A stretch of DNA of 38,379 nucleotides from positions 1-38,379 of the forward strand of contig JAFYER010000007.1 in NCBI GenBank assembly GCA_017544165.1, in the 5' to 3' direction. The notes under the pieces are model-generated. The model was not told where the DNA came from. It made no database searches and saw only the letters and a list, made by a program, of their open reading frames with translations. The stretch is from Bacilli bacterium. GTDB lineage: Bacteria; Bacillota_I; Bacilli_A; RF39; UBA660. Position 1 is the stretch's first letter. The number at the start of each line of letters is the position of its first letter. This document shows positions 1-8,097 of this stretch, piece by piece. Position numbers and translations under genes: made by a program.

Positions 1-62
1 ACTCATATTGATTTTCTTTTTTACGATATTAATCATACCACATCACACCCTTTCTTTGCAAT

Positions 63-92
63 AGCAACAAAAAAATCAACTTGCGTTGATTT
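63..92 (-). terminator. Terminator after tRNA-Gly
   Basis: Read on the minus strand, an AATCAAC / GTTGATT stem with a GCAA loop is followed by a T run, about 40 bases past the tRNA 3' end. It fits an intrinsic terminator for the tRNA transcript. Confidence 0.7.
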
Positions 93-129
93 AATCATTA
101 ACATCGCTTGGTGCGACGATTTTATCTTT

Positions 130-204
130 TGGAGCAAGTGAGCAGAATCGAACTGCCGTCTCAGCCTTGGCAAGGCCGCATACTAACCGCTGTACTACAC
201 CTGC
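130..204 (-). tRNA. tRNA-Gly (anticodon GCC)
   Basis: The reverse complement folds as a full cloverleaf. The acceptor arm GCAGGTG pairs with CACTTGC, the anticodon stem CGGCC/GGCTG encloses loop TTGCCAA with anticodon GCC, and the T arm carries TTCGATT. The discriminator is T and CCA is encoded in the DNA. The GCC anticodon reads GGC and GGT glycine codons. Its own promoter lies just upstream and a terminator downstream, so it is probably a single-gene unit. Confidence 0.95.
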
Positions 205-214
205 ACTTGAAGAC

Positions 215-243
215 ATTGTAGCAAAAAAGTGTCTAAAATGCAA
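215..243 (-). promoter_or_regulatory. Promoter of tRNA-Gly
   Basis: On the minus strand TTGCAT, a 17-base spacer and TACAAT precede the tRNA, with an extended TG two bases before the -10. The expected start is a few bases before the tRNA 5' end. It sits back to back with the ltaS promoter. Confidence 0.7.
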
Positions 244-249
244 CAATAA

Positions 250-278
250 TTGATAAAAAGCTAAGTTATTGATATAAT
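250..278 (+). promoter_or_regulatory. Promoter of the ltaS operon
   Basis: TTGATA, a 17-base spacer and TATAAT, with an extended TG (TGATATAAT). It is a near-consensus housekeeping promoter 25 bases before the ltaS start codon. Confidence 0.8.
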
Positions 279-302
279 CTTGTTATAGAAAGGGTTATTC
301 GA

Positions 303-2324
303 TTGAAGAAGTTTCTGAATATTTTAAATAGATTTAAGCGTAAAATAATTGAATATGTGATAACCAATAGACTTTTTTTAACGTATCTATTGATGTCTTT
401 GTGTGGGATGATTCTCGTTAGACACGTTACAATCGGTCACGTTTCAAATTTATATCCATTTATAACAGATTTTGGTATTATTCTTGTAATTGGGGCATTA
501 GGTTACTTTATTAAACCTAAAAATCAATTCAAGTACTTCTTTTCATTTGTATGCCTTTTTTGCTTGATGGAAATAGTTAATTGTGTTTATTATGTATTTT
601 ATACTTCTTTTGCTTCTTTTGGCGAACTTGCAAGTGTTTCCCAAGCTGAAACAGTTACTGGATCAATAATGGAAAAAATGAGTTTTGCATATTTAGTGTA
701 CATAGCCTTTCCAATAATATTTTATTATGTTCATCGAAAATTATCATCTTCCTCATATTATATTTTTATGAGTAAGATTGAAAAGGGCAAGAAAATGGCC
801 TTGTTTACTCTAGTATGCGGAATTGTTTTTGTAATCATTTCATTTGCCTGTGCTACTAAAACAGATTATTCAAGATTGTCAAAACAATGGAATCGGAACT
901 ATATTGTTGAAAGATTTGGGTTAATTTTATACCAATGTAATGATTTGTTTCAAACATTAAGACCAAAATTTAGCAGTTTATTTGGTTACGAAGATGCTCG
1001 CATTATCTTTGATAATTATTTTTCTAATGAAGATAATTCTAAATATAAAGAGAATAATAAATTTACTGGTATTTTAAAAGATAAGAATATTATTTTTGTT
1101 CATATGGAAAGTATCCAAGACTTTGTAATGGATTTAGAGTTTAATGGTGTTGAAATAGCTCCGAATATCAAACGATTAGCAAACGAGGGAATGTATTTTT
1201 CTAATTTTTATCCCCAAGTATCAACAGGAACTTCTTCGGATACAGAGTTTACTTTATTAACTAGTTTAATGCCGGCTTCATCAGGCATTGTATTTGTAAG
1301 TTATTATAATCGTAATTATATTACTATACCTAAATTATTAAATAATGAGGATTATTATACTTTTAGTATGCATGGTAATTTAGTTTCAATGTGGAATAGG
1401 GCAAAAGCTCATCCATCTTTGGGATATCAACATCTTTTCTTTGAGGAATCTTTTGATTATACTGAGGATGATGTAATAAATTTAGGCATAAATGATAAAT
1501 TGTTTTTTGAGGAGGCTATTCCTATTTTAGAGAACATTGAACAAGAGAATAATAATTATATGGGAACAATTATTACACTTTCGAATCATTCACCATTTAC
1601 ATTTATTGACAAATATGGTGAAGTTGATTTCTCTCAAACAATTATAAAATCAGATGAAAAAACAGGAATTACAAGTGAACTTATAACTAACTATTTGGAT
1701 GGAACTGCTGTTGGTAATTATTTGACAAGTGTTCATTATGCTGATGATGCTTTAGGTGAGTTTATTGATTATATTAATAATTCCCCAGCATTTGATGATA
1801 CTATATTTGTATTTTATGGTGATCATGATGCTAAATTATCAAGAAAGGAACTTAATTATTTATACAATTACAATCCTGAAGATGGAAGCACTTATACAGC
1901 TGAGGATGAAGAATATACCCTTTATGATACTTTTGCTCATGATTTAAATAAAAAAACACCATTAATTATTTGGACTAAAAACAAATCTTTAAAATATACA
2001 TTTACAGGCGAAGTTGATTATTATATGGGCATGATTGATGTAGCTCCGACTATTTTGAATATGTTTGGACTTCAAAACCCATATGCTCTTGGTCATGATA
2101 TTTTCAACATTAGAGATAATAATATTGTTGCTTTTCCTAATGGTAATTTTGTTACTAATATGTTATACTATAATAACTCAATAGGAGAGTATAAAGTTAT
2201 TAATGAAAATACAATAATTGATGAAAACTACATTTCTGAAAAGAAAAAATATGTAGAGAATTTATTAGATGTTTCTAATTCGATAATTGTATATGATTTA
2301 CTAAGTGTTAAGGAGAATAAATGA
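303..2324 (+). CDS. ltaS: Lipoteichoic acid synthase-type phosphoglycerol transferase
   Basis: A polytopic membrane enzyme of the LtaS/alkaline-phosphatase superfamily, 673 residues against about 650 for the family. Such enzymes transfer glycerol phosphate from phosphatidylglycerol onto a growing polymer outside the membrane. The N-terminal ~180 residues hold about five membrane segments; the rest is an extracytoplasmic sulfatase-fold domain. Visible active-site pieces are HMES (Glu269), GTSSDTEF (Thr310/Ser311, the nucleophile region) and GDHD (Asp507-His508). The start is TTG, chosen because AAAGGG lies about eight bases upstream and the membrane helices follow. The nucleophile region is unusual: aligned on the S-D-x-E-F core, the position normally Thr falls on Ser311, with Thr310 beside it. 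It is the first gene of a three-gene operon joined by ATGA overlaps. The assignment to the family is firm; the exact polymer made is inference. Confidence 0.9.
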   Translation: MKKFLNILNRFKRKIIEYVITNRLFLTYLLMSLCGMILVRHVTIGHVSNLYPFITDFGIILVIGALGYFIKPKNQFKYFFSFVCLFCLMEIVNCVYYVFYTSFASFGELASVSQAETVTGSIMEKMSFAYLVYIAFPIIFYYVHRKLSSSSYYIFMSKIEKGKKMALFTLVCGIVFVIISFACATKTDYSRLSKQWNRNYIVERFGLILYQCNDLFQTLRPKFSSLFGYEDARIIFDNYFSNEDNSKYKENNKFTGILKDKNIIFVHMESIQDFVMDLEFNGVEIAPNIKRLANEGMYFSNFYPQVSTGTSSDTEFTLLTSLMPASSGIVFVSYYNRNYITIPKLLNNEDYYTFSMHGNLVSMWNRAKAHPSLGYQHLFFEESFDYTEDDVINLGINDKLFFEEAIPILENIEQENNNYMGTIITLSNHSPFTFIDKYGEVDFSQTIIKSDEKTGITSELITNYLDGTAVGNYLTSVHYADDALGEFIDYINNSPAFDDTIFVFYGDHDAKLSRKELNYLYNYNPEDGSTYTAEDEEYTLYDTFAHDLNKKTPLIIWTKNKSLKYTFTGEVDYYMGMIDVAPTILNMFGLQNPYALGHDIFNIRDNNIVAFPNGNFVTNMLYYNNSIGEYKVINENTIIDENYISEKKKYVENLLDVSNSIIVYDLLSVKENK

Positions 2325-2941
2325 CAAGAAGAAAGAAAAAGAGGGTTGTCAATTTCTTTAAAATAATAGTGACTATTGTAATTGTAGGCGTAATTATATT
2401 TATTTTTTATACAAAATATCCATTTAAAAATAATCATAAAGTTGATGATATAAGAGGATATCATTATGCAATAGAAAATAGAGATTCCAAATTGATGAAG
2501 GATAACTTTGCGTTGTTAAAAGATGTTTTATTGTCACAAGAAATTGATTATGAAAAATATGCTGAATATCTCAGCAAATTATTTGTTATTGATTTATATA
2601 CATTAAGCAATAAGAATAATAAATATGATATTGGTGGTACAGAATATGTTTATCCAGATAATGTAAATAGTTATAAGCTTAAGGCACAAGATACTTTATA
2701 TAAGTATTTAGAAAATAAAGATGAAAGAAAACAGAATTTGCCGACAGTTTCAGAAATTTCTTTAGATAGTATTGAAGAAACTACCTATAAATATAAAGAT
2801 AAGGAATATGCTGCATATAGAATAACTCTTTCATGGAAATACACTAAAGATTACGGCTATGATACCCAAGCTGATTTAGTTATAATGAAAGATAATAAAT
2901 TTTTATATGTTGTTGAATTTAACACCGAGGTGGAATCATGA
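2321..2941 (+). CDS. Membrane-anchored protein of unknown function
   Basis: A 206-residue protein I do not recognise. The N-terminus is very basic (MTRRKKKR) and is followed by one hydrophobic helix at about residues 11-30, so the remaining ~175 residues should lie outside the cell. That part has a helical first half and a strand-rich end with alternating Tyr/Lys/Glu, and no cysteine or known catalytic motif. It starts inside the ltaS stop (ATGA) with AAGGAG upstream, and its own stop overlaps the next start, so it is translationally coupled to both. The position between a teichoic-acid synthase and an LCP ligase suggests an accessory role in envelope polymer assembly. That is inference from context only. 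Confidence 0.75.
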   Translation: MTRRKKKRVVNFFKIIVTIVIVGVIIFIFYTKYPFKNNHKVDDIRGYHYAIENRDSKLMKDNFALLKDVLLSQEIDYEKYAEYLSKLFVIDLYTLSNKNNKYDIGGTEYVYPDNVNSYKLKAQDTLYKYLENKDERKQNLPTVSEISLDSIEETTYKYKDKEYAAYRITLSWKYTKDYGYDTQADLVIMKDNKFLYVVEFNTEVES

Positions 2942-4869
2942 AAAGGTTGTTTAGAAAAATAAGAAAGGTTAATGGCTTTGCTCGTTTTGTTTTAATTATT
3001 TTTTCTTTAGGATATCTTGTTGGTTTTACTTTCTTTATAAAAAACATATTAGATTTAAAGGGTATTGAAACTTTATTGAGGTACTGTGTAATTGGTTTTT
3101 TTGCCTTATATTTATTATTCTATTTTTTTGTTTCTTTGAAAAAGTTATTAAAGAAGAAATATGTATTTTTTATCTTGACTTCTATTTTAACCTTAATTTT
3201 TATAGCAGCTTTTTCTATTAGTTCTTATGCAATTGATATGTTGGTCGATAAAATTTCAAATATTAATGAAAAAGATAAAATAGAATATACGTCTTATTTG
3301 ATAACCTTAAATGATCATACTTTAGATGATGATAGCATATTGGGAATGATTGATGATGAAACAAATATAGAAGGTAATATTTTAGCAAAAAAAATAATTG
3401 CTGAGAACAACCTTTCTCAAGAGATTAAAGAATACGATTCAAAAAATAGTGATGCTTTTTTAGATATGTTATATGACTTATATAGTGAGAAAATAGATGG
3501 ACTATTTATTTCCAACAATTATGTAACTTTATATAGTAACGAAGAGGACTTTGGCAATATTGCTAATGAAACAAGCGTACTTTATAAAATAAGTGGTCTT
3601 TATGTTAACAAAGATGCTGGTATAGATAGTAATAAATCATTGGAAAATCCTTTTACGGTTTTAGTATTAGGTGTCGATTCAGAATATGATGGTTTAAATG
3701 CTAATGCAGCGTTTAATGGTGATACATTAATATTAGCTACTTTTAACCCTAAAACTTTGACGGCAACTCTGCTAAGCTTACCTAGAGATATTTATGTACC
3801 AATTTCATGTCGGAATAATAATTATGCTAAAATTAATTCTTCGGCTGCGTATGGAACATCATGCGTTATTGATACAATTGAAAATTTAACTGATATTACC
3901 ATAGATTATTATTTGAAGATTAATTTTAAAGGCGTAGTTGATTTAGTTGAAGCTGTTGGGGGAGTGACTGTTGATGTTGAAACTCCTAATTATGAATATA
4001 ATCATGGTGTTTATTGTAATGGTAAGTTTTGTGAACAAAATAGTGATCGACAATGGGGTTCTAAAACGATTTACATTAATCCTGGACTACAAACTTTAAA
4101 TGGAGAGCAAGCACTTGCATATGCAAGGTGTCGTGGTTTATATACAGAGGGTGATATTGCTCGTAATCGTCACCAACAAGAAATTATTATGGCATTAGCT
4201 AAGAAAGCTTTACAAATTAAAAGTTATAATCACTTTAAAAAGATATTAGATGCAGTAAGTAATAATATTGCAACAAATATGAGCACAAACCAAATACTAT
4301 CAAGCTATAACATTTTTAAGGACATGGTTAGTAAAGCTTTAAAAGATGAGGACTTTATTAACATTCAAAAAACAAAACTAGAAGTTTATAATTTGCCAGT
4401 TTATTTACCGTCAGGGAATATAACATCTGCTCTTGGTTATTATGAATCAAGTTTGAATGATATTATTAAAGCATTGAAGATAAATCTTGAAATTGAAAAG
4501 CCGGAAATAATTAAATCATTTAGTTATTCTTTAAATGAGGAATATACATCAAAAGCAATAGGCGAAGGTCTTAGAACTGGCTCAAGTAATTCAGTTCTTG
4601 CTGATTTTGTAGGTAAAACAAAAGAAGATGCCGAAGCCTATTGTCATGAAAAAAACTTGGATTGTTCATTTAAATACGTTGATGAAAATAGCAAGTATTT
4701 TGACGAAGAACTCGATGAAGACTTAATTGCAACGCAAGTACCACATGGAAATACATTAATGAAAAACGTTGATGATGTTGTTTTCTATATCAATGGAAAA
4801 TCTGCAAAAAAAGATAGTAAATCTGTTGATAAAGATATTGATGATAATAAACAATTATCCGATGAATAA
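2938..4869 (+). CDS. LCP (LytR-CpsA-Psr) family protein with PASTA-like C-terminus
   Basis: LCP enzymes attach lipid-linked polymers such as teichoic acid or capsule to peptidoglycan at the outer membrane face. This 643-residue protein has about three N-terminal membrane segments (residues ~15-115), a variable linker, then the LCP domain from about 240 to 440. Typical LCP pieces are visible: LVLGVDS (Asp247), LLSLPRDIYV (Arg283), AVGGVTVDVE, LNGEQALAYAR and ARNRHQQ (Arg409, Arg411). Residues ~554-620 read like one PASTA repeat, with DFVGKTKEDAEAYC near its start and a strand-rich end. The tail is hydrophilic. The LCP domain has paired cysteines, and so does the PASTA-like part. It is the last gene of the ltaS operon and ends at a bidirectional terminator. 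The LCP assignment is firm; the PASTA call is moderate. Confidence 0.92.
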   Translation: MKRLFRKIRKVNGFARFVLIIFSLGYLVGFTFFIKNILDLKGIETLLRYCVIGFFALYLLFYFFVSLKKLLKKKYVFFILTSILTLIFIAAFSISSYAIDMLVDKISNINEKDKIEYTSYLITLNDHTLDDDSILGMIDDETNIEGNILAKKIIAENNLSQEIKEYDSKNSDAFLDMLYDLYSEKIDGLFISNNYVTLYSNEEDFGNIANETSVLYKISGLYVNKDAGIDSNKSLENPFTVLVLGVDSEYDGLNANAAFNGDTLILATFNPKTLTATLLSLPRDIYVPISCRNNNYAKINSSAAYGTSCVIDTIENLTDITIDYYLKINFKGVVDLVEAVGGVTVDVETPNYEYNHGVYCNGKFCEQNSDRQWGSKTIYINPGLQTLNGEQALAYARCRGLYTEGDIARNRHQQEIIMALAKKALQIKSYNHFKKILDAVSNNIATNMSTNQILSSYNIFKDMVSKALKDEDFINIQKTKLEVYNLPVYLPSGNITSALGYYESSLNDIIKALKINLEIEKPEIIKSFSYSLNEEYTSKAIGEGLRTGSSNSVLADFVGKTKEDAEAYCHEKNLDCSFKYVDENSKYFDEELDEDLIATQVPHGNTLMKNVDDVVFYINGKSAKKDSKSVDKDIDDNKQLSDE

Positions 4870-4900
4870 AAAAAAGGAATTACTTCTTCCTTTTTTTATT
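4868..4900. terminator. Bidirectional terminator between convergent genes
   Basis: An A7-GGAA arm and a TTCC-T7 arm flank a short loop directly at the LCP stop codon. T runs occur on both strands, so it can end both the ltaS operon and the convergent Lys-rich gene, whose stop codon lies in the loop. Confidence 0.75.
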
Positions 4901-5437
4901 TTTGCCATTAGTTTTTGGTGTTTTCTTTCTTGGTTGGGTCTTCTTTTTAGTAGGACCTTTACCTTTATATCTATTGGTTTGGTTGTTGTTTGTTTGCTTT
5001 TTCTTGGATTTATTTGTTGTTTTATTATCCGTTTTAGGCTTGCTTTGAGTTGTTTTAACATTTTTCTTTTTAGAATTATTAACTGGAATGTTTTGAACTT
5101 TTTTCTTTGGTACAATATTATCTTTCTTCTTTTCTTCTTTCTTCGCAGGAATAATATTGATAATTTTGTTTTTAGTTTTCTTAATAACTTTGATAATTTT
5201 ATTTTTAGTTTTTTGTGAAATAACGTTAGTGATTTTGTTTTTCTTTTTAGGTTTAACAACTTCAACAATTTTGTGTTTAACTTCTTTCACAGGAATAACT
5301 TTAAGAATTTTATATCTAATTGGCTGTTTTTCTTTTTTACCATAGACTAGTATTAGGACGATTGCAAATAGTGCTGCTAAGTATATGCTTATCAAAACTA
5401 TAAAAATAATATCAATTTTGTCAAAAGTTCTTCCCAT
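4880..5437 (-). CDS. Single-pass membrane protein with extremely Lys-rich tail
   Basis: A 185-residue protein with one hydrophobic helix at about residues 9-33 and then ~150 residues dominated by Lys, Asn, Thr and Ile. Between about residues 60 and 105 a short unit of the form KNKI-xx-VI recurs (KNKITNVI, KNKIIKVI, KNKIINII), an amphipathic repeat. The tail then becomes a Lys/Asn/Thr low-complexity stretch. The positive-inside rule puts the tail in the cytoplasm, where nucleic acid, ribosomes or membrane phosphate are possible partners; this is inference. I know no family for it. The frame was chosen because AAAGGAT lies six bases before the ATG, a promoter precedes it, and the predicted helix makes sense. 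The overlapping frames on both strands give only low-complexity products. Confidence 0.7.
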   Translation of the reverse strand: MGRTFDKIDIIFIVLISIYLAALFAIVLILVYGKKEKQPIRYKILKVIPVKEVKHKIVEVVKPKKKNKITNVISQKTKNKIIKVIKKTKNKIINIIPAKKEEKKKDNIVPKKKVQNIPVNNSKKKNVKTTQSKPKTDNKTTNKSKKKQTNNNQTNRYKGKGPTKKKTQPRKKTPKTNGKNKKRKK

Positions 5438-5469
5438 AATATCATCCTTTATAATACACGTACTAATAC

Positions 5470-5498
5470 TATTTAACCATATATAAGTTGATAGTCAA
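5470..5498 (-). promoter_or_regulatory. Promoter of the Lys-rich membrane protein gene
   Basis: On the minus strand TTGACT, a 17-base spacer and TAAATA lie about 30 bases before the start codon. Confidence 0.6.
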
Positions 5499-5526
5499 GT
5501 TATAATATTAAATTTATTAATAATTT

Positions 5527-5555
5527 TTGCTAATATGATTTTATCGTGATAAAAT
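5527..5555 (+). promoter_or_regulatory. Putative promoter of the suf operon
   Basis: TTGCTA, a 17-base spacer and TAAAAT, with TG before the -10 (TGATAAAAT). It would place the transcript start only about ten bases before the ATG at 5573, so the leader would be very short. A TATGAT about 15 bases further upstream is an alternative -10. Confidence 0.45.
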
Positions 5556-5572
5556 ATGCCTAGGTGAGTTTT

Positions 5573-6328
5573 ATGTTTAAAATTATGGGATTAACGGCAA
5601 AAGTAGATAATAATATCATTCTTAATGATTTTAATATGGAAATAAATGATGGAGAAATTCATGTAATAATGGGGCATAATGGGGTTGGAAAATCAACATT
5701 ATGTAAAATTATTATGAATGACGAAAATTACGATATTTTAAATGGTAAAATTCTTTTTAATGGCAAAAATCTACGCGATTTGAAAACATATGAGATTGCC
5801 CGCGAAGGCATAATGCTTATTTCACAAAATCCCATAGCAATCGAAGGTGTAACAAATGCCGAGGTATTAAGAACTGCTTTAAGAGAAACTCGCAATGATA
5901 AGATTAATATTTTTGATTTTAATAAAAAAATGGAAGAGGTATGTGATAAATTAAAGCTTTCTCGTGATTTTATCCATAAAGACATCAATGTTGGGGCTTC
6001 TGGAGGAGAAAGAAAGAAAATTGAATTATTACATATGGCTATTTTAGAGCCAAAATTTATTATGCTTGATGAAATTGATTCAGGTCTTGATGTCGATGCA
6101 ATCAAAGATGTAGCAAGTTTTATAAATGAGTATCATAAAGAGACTAAGTGTAGCATTTTAATAATTACTCACCATCCCAATATTATCGACTATATTAAAC
6201 CAAATTATGTTCATATATTAGATGAGGGACACATTGTAAAAACCGGTGACTATTTGCTTGCCAAACAAATTGAAAAATATGGTTTTGTTAGTACTAATGC
6301 TATGACTGAAGATGGTAATCATGAATAA
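5573..6328 (+). CDS. sufC: SUF system ABC-type ATPase SufC
   Basis: SufC is the cytoplasmic ATPase that drives iron-sulfur cluster assembly on the SufB/SufD scaffold. The 251-residue protein has Walker A GHNGVGKST (residues 34-42), the SufC-type signature ASGGERKK, Walker B FIMLDEIDSGLD and a late LIITHH switch His. Length matches the family (~250). I use the ATG at 5573 because AGGTGA sits a few bases upstream; a GTG at 5564 would overlap that ribosome site. It is the first gene of a tightly packed operon with overlaps into the next two genes. The assignment is firm. Confidence 0.95.
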   Translation: MFKIMGLTAKVDNNIILNDFNMEINDGEIHVIMGHNGVGKSTLCKIIMNDENYDILNGKILFNGKNLRDLKTYEIAREGIMLISQNPIAIEGVTNAEVLRTALRETRNDKINIFDFNKKMEEVCDKLKLSRDFIHKDINVGASGGERKKIELLHMAILEPKFIMLDEIDSGLDVDAIKDVASFINEYHKETKCSILIITHHPNIIDYIKPNYVHILDEGHIVKTGDYLLAKQIEKYGFVSTNAMTEDGNHE

Positions 6329-6908
6329 ATTATATAAAGATAGAAAAGTAATAAATATTATCGATGATAATACCAATTTAAAAATTGAAGTAGAAAAAGA
6401 TAATATGATTATTATTAATTGTTTTTTTGATAATATTCAGGATATGCAAATAGATGTAAAACAATTTGACGATAGTTATTTAGTAATTAATTATGCTGGT
6501 TTTATTCGGGAAAATGCTAATGTAAATATTAATGTTGATGTAATCGGAAACAATAATAAAACAGTTGTCAACACTAGAACAATTTCTCAAAAAAATCATG
6601 CAACGTTTGAGGTTAAAATAAAAGCAAATGAAAGTACACAAAACAATGATATTATCGAAGATTTAAAGGCTATTAATGAGGAAGGGACAGTTACTTTTTT
6701 ACCTGTATTGCAAGTTGACACCAAGGAAGTAAATGCCTCACATTTTGCTACCATCGGTGGTTTTGATAAAAATGAATTATTCTATCTTGAGTCAAAGGGT
6801 TTAAGTACCAATAAAGCAAAAGATATTTTAAAAAGAAGTTTTATAGAAAATTTATTTAGTGATAATTTTTTAAAAATGCTAAATGATAGAAAGGAAGAAC
6901 ATGAATAG
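6321..6908 (+). CDS. sufD: Short SufB/SufD-like Fe-S scaffold protein
   Basis: A 195-residue protein (198 if the ATG at 6312 is used) matching only the C-terminal core of SufB/SufD. Full SufD is about 420-440 residues and SufB about 465-495. The recognisable part is the strand-rich middle followed by ASHFATIGGFDKNELFYL and a helix ending in LKRSFIENLF, which parallels the SufD sequence around Cys358/His360 of E. coli. The His is kept (His141) but the Cys two residues before it is Ala. It overlaps the end of sufC by eight bases and the start of sufS by eight bases. The start at 6321 has a weak GATGG upstream. With no sufB in the operon this may be the only scaffold here, perhaps as a homodimer with SufC. 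The family is fairly sure; the function in this form is inference. Confidence 0.8.
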   Translation: MNKLYKDRKVINIIDDNTNLKIEVEKDNMIIINCFFDNIQDMQIDVKQFDDSYLVINYAGFIRENANVNINVDVIGNNNKTVVNTRTISQKNHATFEVKIKANESTQNNDIIEDLKAINEEGTVTFLPVLQVDTKEVNASHFATIGGFDKNELFYLESKGLSTNKAKDILKRSFIENLFSDNFLKMLNDRKEEHE

Positions 6909-8097
6909 AGAAGATTTTCCCATGTTAAATAATGATATTATTTATTTAGATAATGCTGCGACTAGTTTAAAACCCAATAGTGTTATTAATAAGATGGTTG
7001 ATTATTATGAAAATTATAGTGCCAATGCTCATCGGGGTGATTATGATATTTCCTATAAAGTTGACTTAGAATATGAAAATACTAGGGAGCTTGTTAGGGG
7101 TTATATTAATGCCAAAGACACGGAAGAAATAGTCTTTACAAGTGGAACAACTGAGTCGCTAAATATGATAGCAAGTGGTTTTTTTGCAAACATTATTGAA
7201 CCCGATGATGAGATATTAATAACCACATCAGAGCACGCTTCAAATGTACTTCCTTGGTTTAGATTAGAAAAAGAATATGGTTGTCATGTCAATTATATTC
7301 CACTTGATCAAAACTATCATGTTACTTTGGATAATGTAAAAAAAGCTATTACTCCGAAGACTAAAATAATCGCATTAGCTGAAGTTAGTAATGTTATTGG
7401 TGATGTAAGACCAATCAAGGAAATATGTAAATTTGCTCACGAAAATGATATTTTTGTAGTGGTCGATGGCGCTCAAAGTCTTCCTCATATGAAAGTCGAT
7501 GTACAAGATTTAGATTGCGATTTTTTAGCTTTTTCTGCCCATAAAATGTATGGACCTACCGGATTAGGCGTTTTATATGGCAAAAGGGAATTACTAGAAA
7601 ATCTTGAACCAATTAATCTAGGTGGTGGAATGAATGAATCATTTGATAATCCTGATGCTATAATACTAAAGGATTTACCAACAAGACTTGAAGCAGGAAC
7701 ACCAAATATTGCTTCGGTAATTGCTTTTTCAGAAAGTATTAAGTATATTCAAAAAATAGGTATTGATAAAATTAATGAGAAAGAACAACAACTCCGCAAG
7801 TATTTAATTGAAAAGTTAGTTAGGATACCTCACATTGATATCATTAATTTAGAGGCTGATTCAGGTATTGTAACATTTAATGTAAATAATATTTTTGCTC
7901 AAGATGTTGCTTATTATTTAAATAAATATAATATTTGTGTAAGAGCAGGAAATCACTGTGCTAAAATATTAAAAAATGCAACAAATGTTACAAACACAAT
8001 TCGCGTTAGTTTAGCATTTTATAATACGGAAAGTGAAATTGATACTTTGGTTGAACTTTTAAAAGATAAAGACAAAATAATGAAAGAGATGATTTAA
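6901..8097 (+). CDS. sufS: Cysteine desulfurase SufS
   Basis: A PLP-dependent group II cysteine desulfurase that takes sulfur from cysteine and passes it as a persulfide to SufU. The 398-residue length is normal. Visible are LDNAATSLKP near the N-terminus, NAHRGDYDIS, EHASNVLPW, the PLP lysine in FSAHKMYGPTG (Lys215) and the catalytic cysteine in VRAGNHCAKIL (Cys353). The start at 6901 is preferred to 6883 because AAGGAAG lies four bases before it and the protein then begins at the usual place. It overlaps the sufD-like gene by eight bases and abuts sufU with no gap. Confidence 0.95.
   Translation: MNREDFPMLNNDIIYLDNAATSLKPNSVINKMVDYYENYSANAHRGDYDISYKVDLEYENTRELVRGYINAKDTEEIVFTSGTTESLNMIASGFFANIIEPDDEILITTSEHASNVLPWFRLEKEYGCHVNYIPLDQNYHVTLDNVKKAITPKTKIIALAEVSNVIGDVRPIKEICKFAHENDIFVVVDGAQSLPHMKVDVQDLDCDFLAFSAHKMYGPTGLGVLYGKRELLENLEPINLGGGMNESFDNPDAIILKDLPTRLEAGTPNIASVIAFSESIKYIQKIGIDKINEKEQQLRKYLIEKLVRIPHIDIINLEADSGIVTFNVNNIFAQDVAYYLNKYNICVRAGNHCAKILKNATNVTNTIRVSLAFYNTESEIDTLVELLKDKDKIMKEMI

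Noticed and set aside
4769-5218. Hydrophobic open frame on the plus strand opposite the Lys-rich gene
   Set aside because: Lys codons read on the opposite strand give Phe/Leu runs, so the hydrophobicity is a shadow. It starts inside the LCP gene without a ribosome site and spans its terminator.
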